Shown: piece by piece, positions 34,884 to 43,603 of the stretch | Layout: each line of letters begins with the position of its first letter | Numbering within the stretch: the stretch's first letter is position 1 | Position numbers and translations under genes: made by a program | Assembly (NCBI RefSeq): GCF_025655475.1 | Contig: NZ_JAHTIK010000001.1 | Coordinates: forward strand, 1,165,397 to 1,229,396 | Reading direction: 5' to 3' | Length of the DNA: 64,000 nt | Source of the DNA: Kitasatospora sp. DSM 101779 | Lineage (GTDB): Bacteria > Actinomycetota > Actinomycetes > Streptomycetales > Streptomycetaceae | Notes under the pieces: generated by a model | Told to the model about the DNA's origin: nothing | The model's database searches: none | What the model saw: the letters and a program-made list of their open reading frames with translations, nothing else

Positions 34884-35501
34884 TCACTGCTGCTCGCTGA
34901 TCGCCTTGTTCAGCAGCACGACGTTGACGCCGTCCTGGCCGAGGAAGCCGAGCGAGCGGCCCTCGGTGTACTTGTCGATCAGCCGGTTCAGCGTGTCGGT
35001 GGACAGGCCGCGGGCCTTGGCGACCCGGTTCACCTGTTCCTTCGCGTAGGCGACGGAGATGTGCGGGTCGAGGCCGGAGCCGGAGGCGGTGACCGCGTCC
35101 ACCGGGACGCTCGCCGGATCGACGCCGTCGAAGGCGGCGATTGCGGCGCGGCGGTCCTGGATCGTCCGGGTCAGCTTCTCGTCGTTCGGGCCGAGGTTGG
35201 AGGCGCCGGAGGCCTTCGGGTCGTAGGAGCCGGTGGAGAAGCGCGGCTGGAAGAACTTCGGGTCCGGCTGGGCCTGTTCGTCGGCGTTGTTCGGATCCTT
35301 CTTCGGGAGGTTGTAGTTCTGGCCGAGGAGCCCGGACCCGACCTCCTTGCCGTCGGCCTTCACGATCGAGCCGTTGGCCTTGTCGGCGAAGGCGACCTGG
35401 CTGATGCCGGTGACCAGCAGTGGGTAGGCGACACCGAGGATCACGGTCATCACCAGCAGCATCCGCAGCGCGGTAAGGTGGGTGCGCAGAATGGTGGGCA
35501 T
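34884..35501 (-). CDS. kdpC: KdpC, K+-transporting ATPase subunit C
   Basis: A 205-aa single-span membrane protein that stabilises the KdpFABC complex and aids ATP binding. TM at residues 10-32 (LRMLLVMTVILGVAYPLLVTG). Conserved periplasmic motifs follow: GSGLLGQNYNLPKKD, FQPRFSTGSYDP, GASNLGPND, VDAVTASGSGLDPHIS and RLIDKYTEGRSLGFLGQ. Located 14 bp after kdpB in the same operon. Confidence 0.96.
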   Translation of the reverse strand: MPTILRTHLTALRMLLVMTVILGVAYPLLVTGISQVAFADKANGSIVKADGKEVGSGLLGQNYNLPKKDPNNADEQAQPDPKFFQPRFSTGSYDPKASGASNLGPNDEKLTRTIQDRRAAIAAFDGVDPASVPVDAVTASGSGLDPHISVAYAKEQVNRVAKARGLSTDTLNRLIDKYTEGRSLGFLGQDGVNVVLLNKAISEQQ

Positions 35502-35515
35502 GGGTCTGGCCTCTC

Positions 35516-37621
35516 TCAGCTCAGGCCGGGGATGAACTGGACGACCAGGTCGATCGCCTTGATGCCGACGAACGGCACGATCAGGCCGCCGATCCCGTAG
35601 ATCCCGATGTTCCGGGCCAGCAGTGAACTGGCGTCGGACGGGCGGTACTTGACGCCGCGCAGGGCGAGCGGGATCAGGCCGATGATGACCAGGGCGTTGA
35701 AGATGATCGCCGAGGTGATCGCGGAGGTCGGGCTGTGCAGGCCCATGATGTTCAGGTGCCGCAGGCCCGGATACACGCCCGCGAACATCGCGGGGATGAT
35801 CGCGAAGTACTTGGCGACGTCGTTGGCGATGGAGAAGGTGGTCAGCGCGCCTCGGGTGATGAGGAGTTGCTTGCCGATCTCGACGATCTCGATCAGCTTG
35901 GTGGGGTTGGAGTCCAGGTCCACCATGTTGCCGGCCTCCTTGGCCGCCATGGTGCCCGTGTTCATCGCCACGCCGACGTCCGCCTGGGCGAGCGCGGGAG
36001 CGTCGTTGGTGCCGTCGCCGGTCATCGCGACCAGCTTCCCACCCTCCTGCTCCTTCTTGATCAGGGCCATCTTGTCCTCGGGAGTGGCCTCGGCGAGGAA
36101 GTCGTCCACGCCCGCCTCCTCCGCGATCGCCTTGGCGGTCAGCGGGTTGTCACCCGTGATCATGACGGTCTTGATGCCCATGCGCCGCAGCTCCTCGAAG
36201 CGCTCGCGCATGCCCTCCTTCACCACGTCCTTCAGGTGGATGACACCGAGGACGCGCGGTGCCTTCGCGCCGTTCTTCTCCGCGACGACCAGCGGGGTAC
36301 CGCCGGCGGCCGAGATGCCGTCCACCAGTTGGGCGACGTCGGCACCGACCGTGCCGCCGTTCTCGGTGACCCAGTTGGCGACCGAGCCGGCCGCGCCCTT
36401 GCGGACCTGGTGGATGCCCTCGGCCTCGTCCAGGTCGACACCCGACATGCGGGTCTGCGCGGTGAACGGTACCCAGGTGGCGTGCGCGAGCTCGCCCTGG
36501 GCGCGGGCACGCAGGCCGTAATCGGTCTTGGCGAGCACGACGACGGAGCGGCCCTCGGGTGTCTCGTCCGCGAGAGAGGAGAGCTGGGCGGCATCCGCCA
36601 GCTCGTCCACGGTGACGCCCTCGGCGGGCTGGAACTCGGCGGCCTGGCGGTTGCCGAGGGTGATGGTGCCGGTCTTGTCGAGCAGCAGGGTGTTCACGTC
36701 GCCCGCGGCCTCGACCGCGCGGCCGGACATGGCGAGCACATTGCGCTGGACCAGGCGGTCCATGCCGGCGATGCCGATCGCGGAGAGCAGTGCACCGATG
36801 GTGGTCGGGATCAGCGCCACGATCAGCGCGACCAGCACGATCATCGACTGCGGGGCGCCCGCATAGGTGGCCATCGGCTGCAGGGTGACCACCGCGATCA
36901 GGAACACGATCGTCAGCGACGCCAGCAGGATGTTGAGGGCGATCTCGTTCGGGGTCTTCTGCCGGGCGGCACCCTCCACGAGGGCGATCATCCGGTCGAT
37001 GAACGACTTGCCCGGCTCGGAGGCGATCTTCACCACGATCCGGTCCGACAGAACCTTGGTGCCGCCGGTGACCGCAGACCGGTCACCGCCCGATTCGCGG
37101 ATGACCGGCGCGGACTCACCCGTGATGGCCGACTCGTCGACCGACGCCACGCCCTCGACGACGTCGCCGTCACCGGGGATGACCTGCCCGGTCTCCACGA
37201 CGACATGGTCGCCGAGCCGCAGCGCCGTGCCGGGCACCTCTTCCTCGGCGTCGCTGGCGGGCCAGTTGGTGAGCCGCCGGGCGACGGACTCGGTCTTGGT
37301 CTTGCGCAGGGTGTCGGCCTGGGCCTTGCCGCGGCCCTCGGCGACGGCCTCGGCGAGGTTGGCGAAGATCGTGGTCAGCCAGAGCCAGACGGTGATCGCC
37401 CAGGCGAAGACCGAGGGGTCGGCGATCGCGGAGATCGTGGTGACCACCGAACCGACCTCGACCACGAACATGACCGGATTCTTGGCCATGACCCGGGGGT
37501 CGAGCTTCTTCACCGCCTCGGGCAGCGAGGCGAGGATCAGCTTCGGGTCGAGCAGACCGGCCTGGACTCTGTGCGGCGCCTGGCCGTGTTCGGCCGGTAC
37601 GGGGGTAAGGGTGATGGACAT
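35516..37621 (-). CDS. kdpB: KdpB, K+-transporting P-type ATPase subunit
   Basis: The 701-aa catalytic subunit. Residues FDPK-like [23 protein letters not shown] begin the family N-terminus. The actuator motif ITGESAP, the phosphorylated Asp in [13 protein letters not shown] (about residue 315), the K-loop, and the hinge motifs [11 protein letters not shown] and [18 protein letters not shown] are all intact. The start ATG overlaps the kdpA stop by one base. A truncated second kdpB-like N-terminus lies at 42,499-42,789. Confidence 0.98.
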   Translation of the reverse strand: MSITLTPVPAEHGQAPHRVQAGLLDPKLILASLPEAVKKLDPRVMAKNPVMFVVEVGSVVTTISAIADPSVFAWAITVWLWLTTIFANLAEAVAEGRGKAQADTLRKTKTESVARRLTNWPASDAEEEVPGTALRLGDHVVVETGQVIPGDGDVVEGVASVDESAITGESAPVIRESGGDRSAVTGGTKVLSDRIVVKIASEPGKSFIDRMIALVEGAARQKTPNEIALNILLASLTIVFLIAVVTLQPMATYAGAPQSMIVLVALIVALIPTTIGALLSAIGIAGMDRLVQRNVLAMSGRAVEAAGDVNTLLLDKTGTITLGNRQAAEFQPAEGVTVDELADAAQLSSLADETPEGRSVVVLAKTDYGLRARAQGELAHATWVPFTAQTRMSGVDLDEAEGIHQVRKGAAGSVANWVTENGGTVGADVAQLVDGISAAGGTPLVVAEKNGAKAPRVLGVIHLKDVVKEGMRERFEELRRMGIKTVMITGDNPLTAKAIAEEAGVDDFLAEATPEDKMALIKKEQEGGKLVAMTGDGTNDAPALAQADVGVAMNTGTMAAKEAGNMVDLDSNPTKLIEIVEIGKQLLITRGALTTFSIANDVAKYFAIIPAMFAGVYPGLRHLNIMGLHSPTSAITSAIIFNALVIIGLIPLALRGVKYRPSDASSLLARNIGIYGIGGLIVPFVGIKAIDLVVQFIPGLS

Positions 37622-39282
37622 CAGTGGAGACCTTCTGCGATCGGGCCGAGGGCCAGGGCCGGGAAGTAGGTGAGGCCGACGACGATCAGGACGACGCCCG
37701 ACAGCAGTCCGACGAACAGCGGCTTGTGGGTGGGCAGGGTGCCCGCGCTCGCGGGGACCGGCTGCTGCTGGGCGAGCGAACCCGCCAGTGCCAGGACGAA
37801 CACCATCGGCAGGAACCGGCCGAAGACCATGCACAGGCCGAGCGCCGTGTCGTACCAGGGCGTGTTCACCGTGATGCCGGCGAACGCCGATCCGTTGTTG
37901 TTGCTCGCGGAGGTGAAGGCGTACAGCACCTCGGAGAAGCCGTGCGCACCCGAGTTGAGCATCCCGGCCCGCTCGCCCGGCAGCGCCATCGCGACACCGG
38001 TGCCGATCAGCACCAGGGCAGGCGTGGTGAGGATGTAGAGCGAGGCGAACTTCATCTCCCGGCCGCCCAGCTTCTTGCCCAGGTACTCCGGGGTGCGGCC
38101 GACCATCAGGCCGGCCACGAACACCGCCACGATCGCCAGGATCAGCATGCCGTAGAGGCCGGAGCCGGTACCGCCGGGCGCGATCTCACCCAGCATCATG
38201 TTGAAGATCGTGATGCCGCCGCCGAAGGCGGAGTACGAGTCGTGGAACGAGTTCACCGCGCCCGTCGAGGTCAGCGTCGTCGACGCCGCGAACAGGCTGG
38301 AGGCGGCGATGCCGAAGCGCTGCTCCTTGCCCTCCATCGCCCCGCCGGCCGCCTGCATCGCGGTGCCGGCGTGCTGGTGCTCGGAGAAGGTGATCAGCGC
38401 GGCCGAGGCCACCCAGAACAGCGCCATGACGGCGACGATCGCGTAGCCCTGGCGGTGGTCGCCCACCATCTTGCCGAAGGTGCGCGGCAGCGAGAAGGAG
38501 ATCACCAGCAGCAGGAAGATCTCCAGCCAGTTGGTGAAGCCGTTCGGGTTCTCGAAGGGGTGCGCCGAGTTGGCGTTGAAGAAGCCGCCACCGTTGGTGC
38601 CCAGCTCCTTGATGACCTCCTGCGAGGCCACCGGCCCGCCGGGGATCGACTGGGTGTCGCCGCCGAGGGTCGCCAGGTCGTGGAAGCCGTGGAAGTTCTG
38701 GATCACCCCGTTGGCGACCAGGACCAGCGCGAAGACGATCGACAGCGGCAGCAGCAGGCGCAGCACGATCCGGGTGAGGTCGACCCAGAAGTTGCCGACC
38801 CGGTCGGTCCGGTTGCGGGTGAACCCGCGGATCAGTGCCGCGACGACCGCGATGCCGACGGCCGCGGAGACGAAGTTCTGCACCGCCAGGCCGGCCATCT
38901 GCACCAGGTGGCCCATCGCGGACTCGCCGCTGTAGGACTGCCAGTTGGTGTTGGTGGTGAAGGAGACCGCGGTGTTCCACGCCTGGTGCGGGGCCATCTC
39001 CGGTATCCCCAGGCTCAGCAGCAGGTGTGTCTGGAGGCGGATCAGCCCGTACAGGAAGAGGATCGACAGGGCGGAGAACGCCAGCACCGAGCGCAGGTAG
39101 ACCGGCCAGCGCTGGTCGGCGTCACCGTCGACGCCGACCACCTTGTAGAGGCCCTTCTCAACTCTGAGGTGCCTGGCGGAGGTGAGCAGGTGGGCGATGT
39201 AGTCACCCAGGGGGCGGTAGCACAGGGCCAGCGCGCCGGCCAGGGCGAGGGCCTGCAGCCACCCGGCAAGAGTGGAGCTCAT
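37621..39282 (-). CDS. kdpA: KdpA, K+-binding and translocating subunit
   Basis: A 553-aa polytopic protein of the K+-channel-like superfamily. The four selectivity-filter loops are recognisable: [43 protein letters not shown] and [16 protein letters not shown] at 39,282 follows kdpF by two bases. The longer frame to 39,609 covers kdpF in another frame and is not used. Confidence 0.97.
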   Translation of the reverse strand: MSSTLAGWLQALALAGALALCYRPLGDYIAHLLTSARHLRVEKGLYKVVGVDGDADQRWPVYLRSVLAFSALSILFLYGLIRLQTHLLLSLGIPEMAPHQAWNTAVSFTTNTNWQSYSGESAMGHLVQMAGLAVQNFVSAAVGIAVVAALIRGFTRNRTDRVGNFWVDLTRIVLRLLLPLSIVFALVLVANGVIQNFHGFHDLATLGGDTQSIPGGPVASQEVIKELGTNGGGFFNANSAHPFENPNGFTNWLEIFLLLVISFSLPRTFGKMVGDHRQGYAIVAVMALFWVASAALITFSEHQHAGTAMQAAGGAMEGKEQRFGIAASSLFAASTTLTSTGAVNSFHDSYSAFGGGITIFNMMLGEIAPGGTGSGLYGMLILAIVAVFVAGLMVGRTPEYLGKKLGGREMKFASLYILTTPALVLIGTGVAMALPGERAGMLNSGAHGFSEVLYAFTSASNNNGSAFAGITVNTPWYDTALGLCMVFGRFLPMVFVLALAGSLAQQQPVPASAGTLPTHKPLFVGLLSGVVLIVVGLTYFPALALGPIAEGLH

Positions 39283-39284
39283 GA

Positions 39285-39374
39285 TCAGAACTTCTCCGGG
39301 TAGATCAGCGCGACGACGAGGTAGCCGACGAGTGCGACGGCGACGATGAGACCGGCGATGTTCTCGGCGCTCAC
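39285..39374 (-). CDS. kdpF: KdpF, small stabilising subunit (29 aa)
   Basis: A single membrane helix, [22 protein letters not shown], followed by IYPEKF, the KdpF signature. GTG start at 39,374 overlaps the stop of the preceding 27-aa ORF by four bases. It is too short for most gene finders. Confidence 0.92.
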   Translation of the reverse strand: MSAENIAGLIVAVALVGYLVVALIYPEKF

Positions 39375-39454
39375 AGCTTCTCGACCCCCTTCGCGATGAG
39401 GGCGATGACGGCGAACACGGCGACCGTGACACCGACGAAGACGAGATCGAGCAT
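39371..39454 (-). CDS. 27-aa membrane ORF upstream of kdpF
   Basis: From ATG 39,454 the product is a short membrane helix, [20 protein letters not shown], ending KGVEKL. The last four bases (GTGA) overlap the kdpF start, so it is translationally coupled at the head of the kdp operon. It may be an extra small Kdp subunit or a leader that sets kdpF translation. Not a known named gene to me. Confidence 0.72.
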   Translation of the reverse strand: MLDLVFVGVTVAVFAVIALIAKGVEKL

Positions 39455-39608
39455 GGGTGCTCCACCAACTGGTCGAAGGGGGCTGTCACCGTCGGAGATC
39501 CCCGGAAGCTCCGGACGGGGCCGGTGAAGGACCGGCGAGAGCAGCAAACCAGCCGGTCAGCGCCCTTCCCGCTTTCCTGACGCCCTCCATACGGGGGAAT
39601 AGGCAACA

Positions 39609-39624
39609 TTGACGCGGCCTTGAC
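39609..39624. promoter_or_regulatory. TTGAC-N6-TTGAC tandem repeat upstream of the kdp operon
   Basis: Exact half-sites at 39,609 and 39,620, 11 bp apart. The repeat is about 155 bp upstream of the first kdp ORF. On the transcribed strand it reads GTCAA-N6-GTCAA, followed by TTGCCTATTCC, which may be part of the promoter. Candidate KdpE site. Confidence 0.55.
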
Positions 39625-39711
39625 GCCCGCCTCATTCGGCCGAGACCGCGGCTTGGCCGAAACGTGCCGACGCCCCGGGCAGCGGCGCTGTCCGGGGCAT
39701 CGGGAACGGGG

Positions 39712-41745
39712 TCAGATCTTCTGCGGCTCGGGCGCGTCCTTGACCGGCGCAGGCTCGCCCCGACGCACGGCGCCCGGCGCGCGGCGGGCCGGACGGTCGG
39801 CGCGCGGCGCGGAGGCCAGCTGCCACGGCACGCTGATCACCATCACGCCCGGGGTGAACAGCAGCCGGGACTTCAGCCACAGCGCGGACTGGTTGTGCAG
39901 CAGGTGCTCCCACCAGTGGCCGACCACGTACTCGGGGATGAACACCGCCACCGCCTCACGCGGCGAGGAGCGCCGGTACTCGCGCACGTACTGCACGACG
40001 GGCTTGGTGATCTCGCGGTACGGCGAATCGAGGACCTTCAGCGGAACTGGGATCTCGTAGGTGTCCCACTGCGCCTTCAGCTCGTCGGTGGCGTCCTTCT
40101 CCACCGCGACGGTGACGGCCTCCAGGGTGTCCGGCCGGAACGCCTGGGCGTAGCCGAGGGCGCGCAGGGTGGCCTTGTGCAGCTTGGAGACGAGCACCAC
40201 GCCGTGCACCTTGGACGGCTTGGCCGACTCCTCACGCGGGTCCTCGATGGCCAGCTCCGCCGAGACGGCGTCGTAGTGGCGGCGGATGCCGCGCATCATC
40301 AGCCACAGCAGCACGGCGGCGACCACCGCCAGCCAGGCGCCCTGGGTGAACTTGGTGATCAGCACGATCACCAGCACCAGCGCGGTGGTGACCGCACCGA
40401 GTCCGTTGATGATCCGGGAGCGCTGGGCGGCGCCGCGCACCGCGGGGGCGGTCTCGGTGGCGAGTGTGCGGTTCCAGTGCCGGACCATGCCGATCTGGGA
40501 GAGCGTGAAGGAGGTGAACACGCCCAGGATGTAGAGGTGGATCAGGCTGGTGACGTCCGCCTGGTAGAACCACAGCAGCCCGCCGGCCACCACCGCGAGC
40601 GCGATGATGCCGTTGGAGAAGGCGAGCCGGTCGCCGCGGGTGTGCATCTGCCGCGGCAGGTAGCGGTGCTCGGCCAGGATCGAGGCGAGCAGCGGGAAGC
40701 CGTTGAACGCGGTGTTGGCCGCCAGGATCAGGACCAGCGCGGTGACGGCCTGGATGAAGTAGAACAGGATGCTGTTGTCGCCGCCCAGGAAGGTCGACGC
40801 CAGCTGCGCGATCACGGTCTGCTGGGTGTAGCTGTTGCAGTCGCCGGTGATGCCGACGAGCTGGCAGGCGTTCTCGACGTAGTGGACGTGCGAGGTCATC
40901 GCCAGCACGGTGACGCCGACGAACATCACCACGGCGGTGATGCCCATGACTGCCATGGTGGTCGCAGCGTTCTTCGCCTTCGGGGTGCGGAAGGCCGGCA
41001 CACCGTTGGAGATCGCCTCGACGCCGGTCAGCGCGGTGCAGCCGGAGGCGAAGGCGCGCAGGCCGAGAAGCAGCAGGCCGAGGCCGGCCAGGGTGTCCTT
41101 GTGGTCCTCCGGGTTGATGCCGAAGGCAGCCGTCGGGGCCTGCGGGTTGTCGCCGAAGACCACACGGATCAGGCCGGTCACCACCATCAGCAGGATGCCG
41201 CCGATGAACAGGTAGGTCGGAGCGGCGAACGCCTTCCCGGACTCCCGCACACCGCGCAGGTTCACCGCCGCCAGCAGGATGACGAAGGCCAGCGCCAGCA
41301 CGACCCGGTAGTCCGCGAGGCCTCCGAACGCGGAGATGATGTTGTCCACGCCCGAGGCGACCGACACCGCCACGGTCATCACGTAGTCGACCAGCAGCGA
41401 GGCCGCAACCACCAGGCCTGAGTTGGCGCCGAGGTTCTTGGACACCACCTCGTACGAGCCGCCGCCGGACGGATAGGCGTGCACCACCTGCCGGTAGGAC
41501 ATCACCACGACCGCCATGAGGGCGACGACGGCCGCCGCGACCCAGGGCGTGAGGTACAGGAAGGCGGTGCCGCCCACGGTGAGGACGAGCAGGATCTCGC
41601 CGGTCGCGTAGGCGACCGAGGAGAGCGGGTCGGAAGCGAAGATCGGCAGGGCCAGCCGCTTGGGGAGCAGCGTCTCGCCCAGCTCCTCGCTGCGCATGGC
41701 CTTGCCGATCACGAGGCGCTTGAGCGCCTGGGGCACGTTGAACAC
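39712..41745 (-). CDS. APC-superfamily amino acid/cation permease
   Basis: About 677 aa with 12 membrane segments and a large cytoplasmic C-terminal domain. The N-terminus FNVPQALKRLVIGKAMRSEEL and LPKRLALPIFASDPLSSVAYATGEIL are typical of the actinobacterial APC group related to potassium/amino acid transporters. The C-terminal domain (HGVVLVSKLHKATLRALGYA, SPYREITKPVVQYVREY, YVVGHWWEHLLHNQSALWLKSRL) is UspA-like. The position beside kdp suggests ion or compatible-solute uptake; the substrate is not known. The GTG at 41,745 was chosen by homology and by a promoter that seems to start there. Confidence 0.88.
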   Translation of the reverse strand: MFNVPQALKRLVIGKAMRSEELGETLLPKRLALPIFASDPLSSVAYATGEILLVLTVGGTAFLYLTPWVAAAVVALMAVVVMSYRQVVHAYPSGGGSYEVVSKNLGANSGLVVAASLLVDYVMTVAVSVASGVDNIISAFGGLADYRVVLALAFVILLAAVNLRGVRESGKAFAAPTYLFIGGILLMVVTGLIRVVFGDNPQAPTAAFGINPEDHKDTLAGLGLLLLGLRAFASGCTALTGVEAISNGVPAFRTPKAKNAATTMAVMGITAVVMFVGVTVLAMTSHVHYVENACQLVGITGDCNSYTQQTVIAQLASTFLGGDNSILFYFIQAVTALVLILAANTAFNGFPLLASILAEHRYLPRQMHTRGDRLAFSNGIIALAVVAGGLLWFYQADVTSLIHLYILGVFTSFTLSQIGMVRHWNRTLATETAPAVRGAAQRSRIINGLGAVTTALVLVIVLITKFTQGAWLAVVAAVLLWLMMRGIRRHYDAVSAELAIEDPREESAKPSKVHGVVLVSKLHKATLRALGYAQAFRPDTLEAVTVAVEKDATDELKAQWDTYEIPVPLKVLDSPYREITKPVVQYVREYRRSSPREAVAVFIPEYVVGHWWEHLLHNQSALWLKSRLLFTPGVMVISVPWQLASAPRADRPARRAPGAVRRGEPAPVKDAPEPQKI

Positions 41746-41751
41746 GTAAGC

Positions 41752-41787
41752 GAGAGTAGGGGCCGGCGGCGTTAGGACAATGACCCC
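41752..41787 (-). promoter_or_regulatory. Candidate leaderless promoter of the APC permease
   Basis: On the minus strand TTGTCC, 16 bases, then TACTCT precede the GTG by only about 6-7 bases. No ribosome binding site is visible before the GTG. Transcription would begin at or next to the start codon, giving a leaderless mRNA, which is common in Streptomyces. Confidence 0.4.
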
Positions 41788-41817
41788 GAGGAGCTCGCCA
41801 CAGCAGGCTCCGCCCAT

Positions 41818-42239
41818 CCATAGCTTTTACGTTTCCGCAGGTCATGAGGCATCCCGCTGTCCGAGCCGGCGTCGCGGGAGGGCGCTAGGAGGAGCCGTTA
41901 AGGAATCGTCAATATCAGCCCGCGAACCCCACCAATCAGAGCAATTCGATCATTTCGCCCACGTCTCATCGGGGAACGCGCAGGCGCAGCCGGCAGCCCA
42001 GGCCGGGCACGGCCGCAGGCGGCCCGCTACTGCCGCCCGCCCGCGGAGCGCGATCGGGTGGGTTGCGGGGAGGCAGCCCCTACCGGACGGCGCGGGTGAT
42101 GACCGCGGCACCGGCCAGCGCCTGCGGATGCGGCGGGCGGTCGTGGTGGCGTGCCGGACGGTTCATGACGCTCATTCAAATCCATAACGGAGGGCAGAAC
42201 AAGGCAGGACACCAGGTCCTGATGGATCCTTGACAGCCG
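41818..42239. other. Intergenic region, no recognisable gene
   Basis: Frames on both strands are low complexity. A GTTAA-N6-GTCAA pair at 41,897-41,912 resembles the TTGAC tandem motif with one mismatch and in reverse orientation. Confidence 0.4.
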
Positions 42240-42498
42240 TCAACGCCGGCTTCCCGCCACCCTTCCGGGCGCTGTGACGGTGTGGATGCGGATCTTCCTG
42301 CGGGGCAGCGCGCCGGGGAGCGAGGCCGCAAGGGCCGCCGCGACGAGGGCGAGGAGCCGCAGCACGTCGATGCGTCCGGCCCAGCCCAGGGCCGCGTAGC
42401 GGTGCACAGCGACGCGTAGCGGTGCACGGCGAAGCCGTTGAGGAACAGCCAGCCGGACAGTCCCACCAGCGGCGTGGCCGCCGGCCGGGACACCGCGC
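42240..42498 (-). pseudogene. Membrane protein C-terminal fragment with a 20-bp duplication
   Basis: Minus-strand frames give TPLVGLSGWLFLNGFAVHRY. After a 20-bp tandem duplication (CGCGTAGCGGTGCAC repeated at 42,393 and 42,413) the other frame continues GWAGRIDVLRLLALVAAALA and ASLPGALPRRKIRIHTVTAP, to a stop at 42,240. This looks like the last two membrane helices of an unidentified protein, fused downstream of the kdpB fragment. Confidence 0.5.
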
Positions 42499-42789
42499 CG
42501 TCAGCCACAGCCAGACGCTGATCAGCCACGCGAACGCGCTCGGCGCGAGAATCGCCGACAGGGTGGTCAGCGCAGAGCCCACCTCCACCACGAACATGAC
42601 GGGGTTGCGCACCATGACCGGGGGGTGCAGTTTGCGCAGCGCCTCCGGGAAGGCCACGGCCAACTGCTTCGGATCGAACAGGGCGCCACCCGCGCGGTGG
42701 CGCCGGATGGACGGCGATGCCACCGGCTCGGGCGTGACGACGTCCTTCTCGGGAGCCAGGCGAAGCATGGGGCAGTCCTTCTCGGGCAT
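42499..42789 (-). pseudogene. kdpB N-terminal remnant
   Basis: From ATG 42,789 or 42,768, the frame reads [45 protein letters not shown] and ends at AWLISVWLWLT. This aligns with residues about 22-85 of the intact KdpB ([45 protein letters not shown]). The match then stops. No actuator, phosphorylation or nucleotide domain is left. Confidence 0.8.
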
Positions 42790-42863
42790 GGACCGGTGAA
42801 TGGAGGCCGGCCCGAAGGCCGACAGCCCAGCCAAACCCGCGCCGGGCACCGATCACCGGACCA

Positions 42864-42910
42864 TGACGGAATCCTGACGGTCCGCCGGCAGCGATTGACG
42901 GGGTGTTGAC
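42864..42910. promoter_or_regulatory. TTGAC-N6-TTGAC tandem repeat plus related TGACG pair
   Basis: Exact half-sites at 42,895 and 42,906 (11 bp apart). A second pair TGACGG-N5-TGACGG lies at 42,864 and 42,875, again 11 bp apart. The set is upstream of the minus-strand kdpB remnant and of the plus-strand universal stress remnant, so a divergent promoter may have been controlled here. Confidence 0.45.
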
Positions 42911-43010
42911 CCAGGCGGGAGTGTCAGGACTGTATGAAGCCCGGGACCCGTTGCGTATCCGCCGCGTCAAGAACCGCCGGTCCCCGCCCGTACCGGTGTC
43001 CACTGGAGCC

Positions 43011-43522
43011 GTGAAGGCGCGACCCGGAGTCCTCGTCGGCGTGACCGACACGCTGAGCAGCCTGGCCACCCTCTGCCGCGCGGCCGAGGAGGCACGGAGC
43101 CGAGACGCCCTGCTGGTGCCGGTCACCACGTGGTCGAGCGACGAGGAGTTCCGGCCGTTCTCGGAGCTCCGGCGCGCGGCCCACCGGCGGCTGCACGCGG
43201 CCTGGAGCAGGCCTTCGGCGGCTGTCCGGACGATGTGGTGGTCCGCCCTCTCGTGGTGCGGGACGCACCGGGCCGGGCGCTGGTACGGTCCGACGATCTC
43301 CTGGTCCTCGGCTGCGGGCACCGCCGGCGCCGGCAGAGCACCCGGATCAGCACGACGGTGCGGTACTGCCGCGCGCACGCAGCCTGCCCGATACTCGTCG
43401 TCTCCCCGGCCGAGCTCCTGGACTGCCTCGGACTCGCGGTCCGCACCGGACCGCTGCCGCCGACACCCGGACCGGTCCCCGGGCACCCGGGCGCCCGGGT
43501 GACAGCCGCCCCGGTCGCCTGA
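43011..43522 (+). pseudogene. Universal stress protein, broken by one frameshift
   Basis: Frame one from GTG 43,011 reads RPGVLVGVTDTLSSLATLCRAAEEARSRDALLVPVTTW and runs to about 43,200. The second frame continues GLEQAFGGCPDDVVVRPLVV, then GRALVRSDDLLVLGCG and RYCRAHAACPILVVSPAELL. Together they make one UspA domain with one indel. The ATP-binding loop region (GCGHRRR) differs from the usual G-2X-G-9X-G, so the gene may have decayed further. Confidence 0.7.
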
Positions 43523-43603
43523 CGGCGTCCACGGTCCGAGCCGGAGCGTGCCTCTCGCCGCGCCCGGCCACAGCCCTCGGCTGCCCGCGCTGTCACAAGC
43601 TGA

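Noticed and set aside
41818..42180. Riboswitch upstream of the APC permease
   Set aside because: The promoter appears to start transcription at the GTG, leaving no leader, and no recognisable conserved core was seen.
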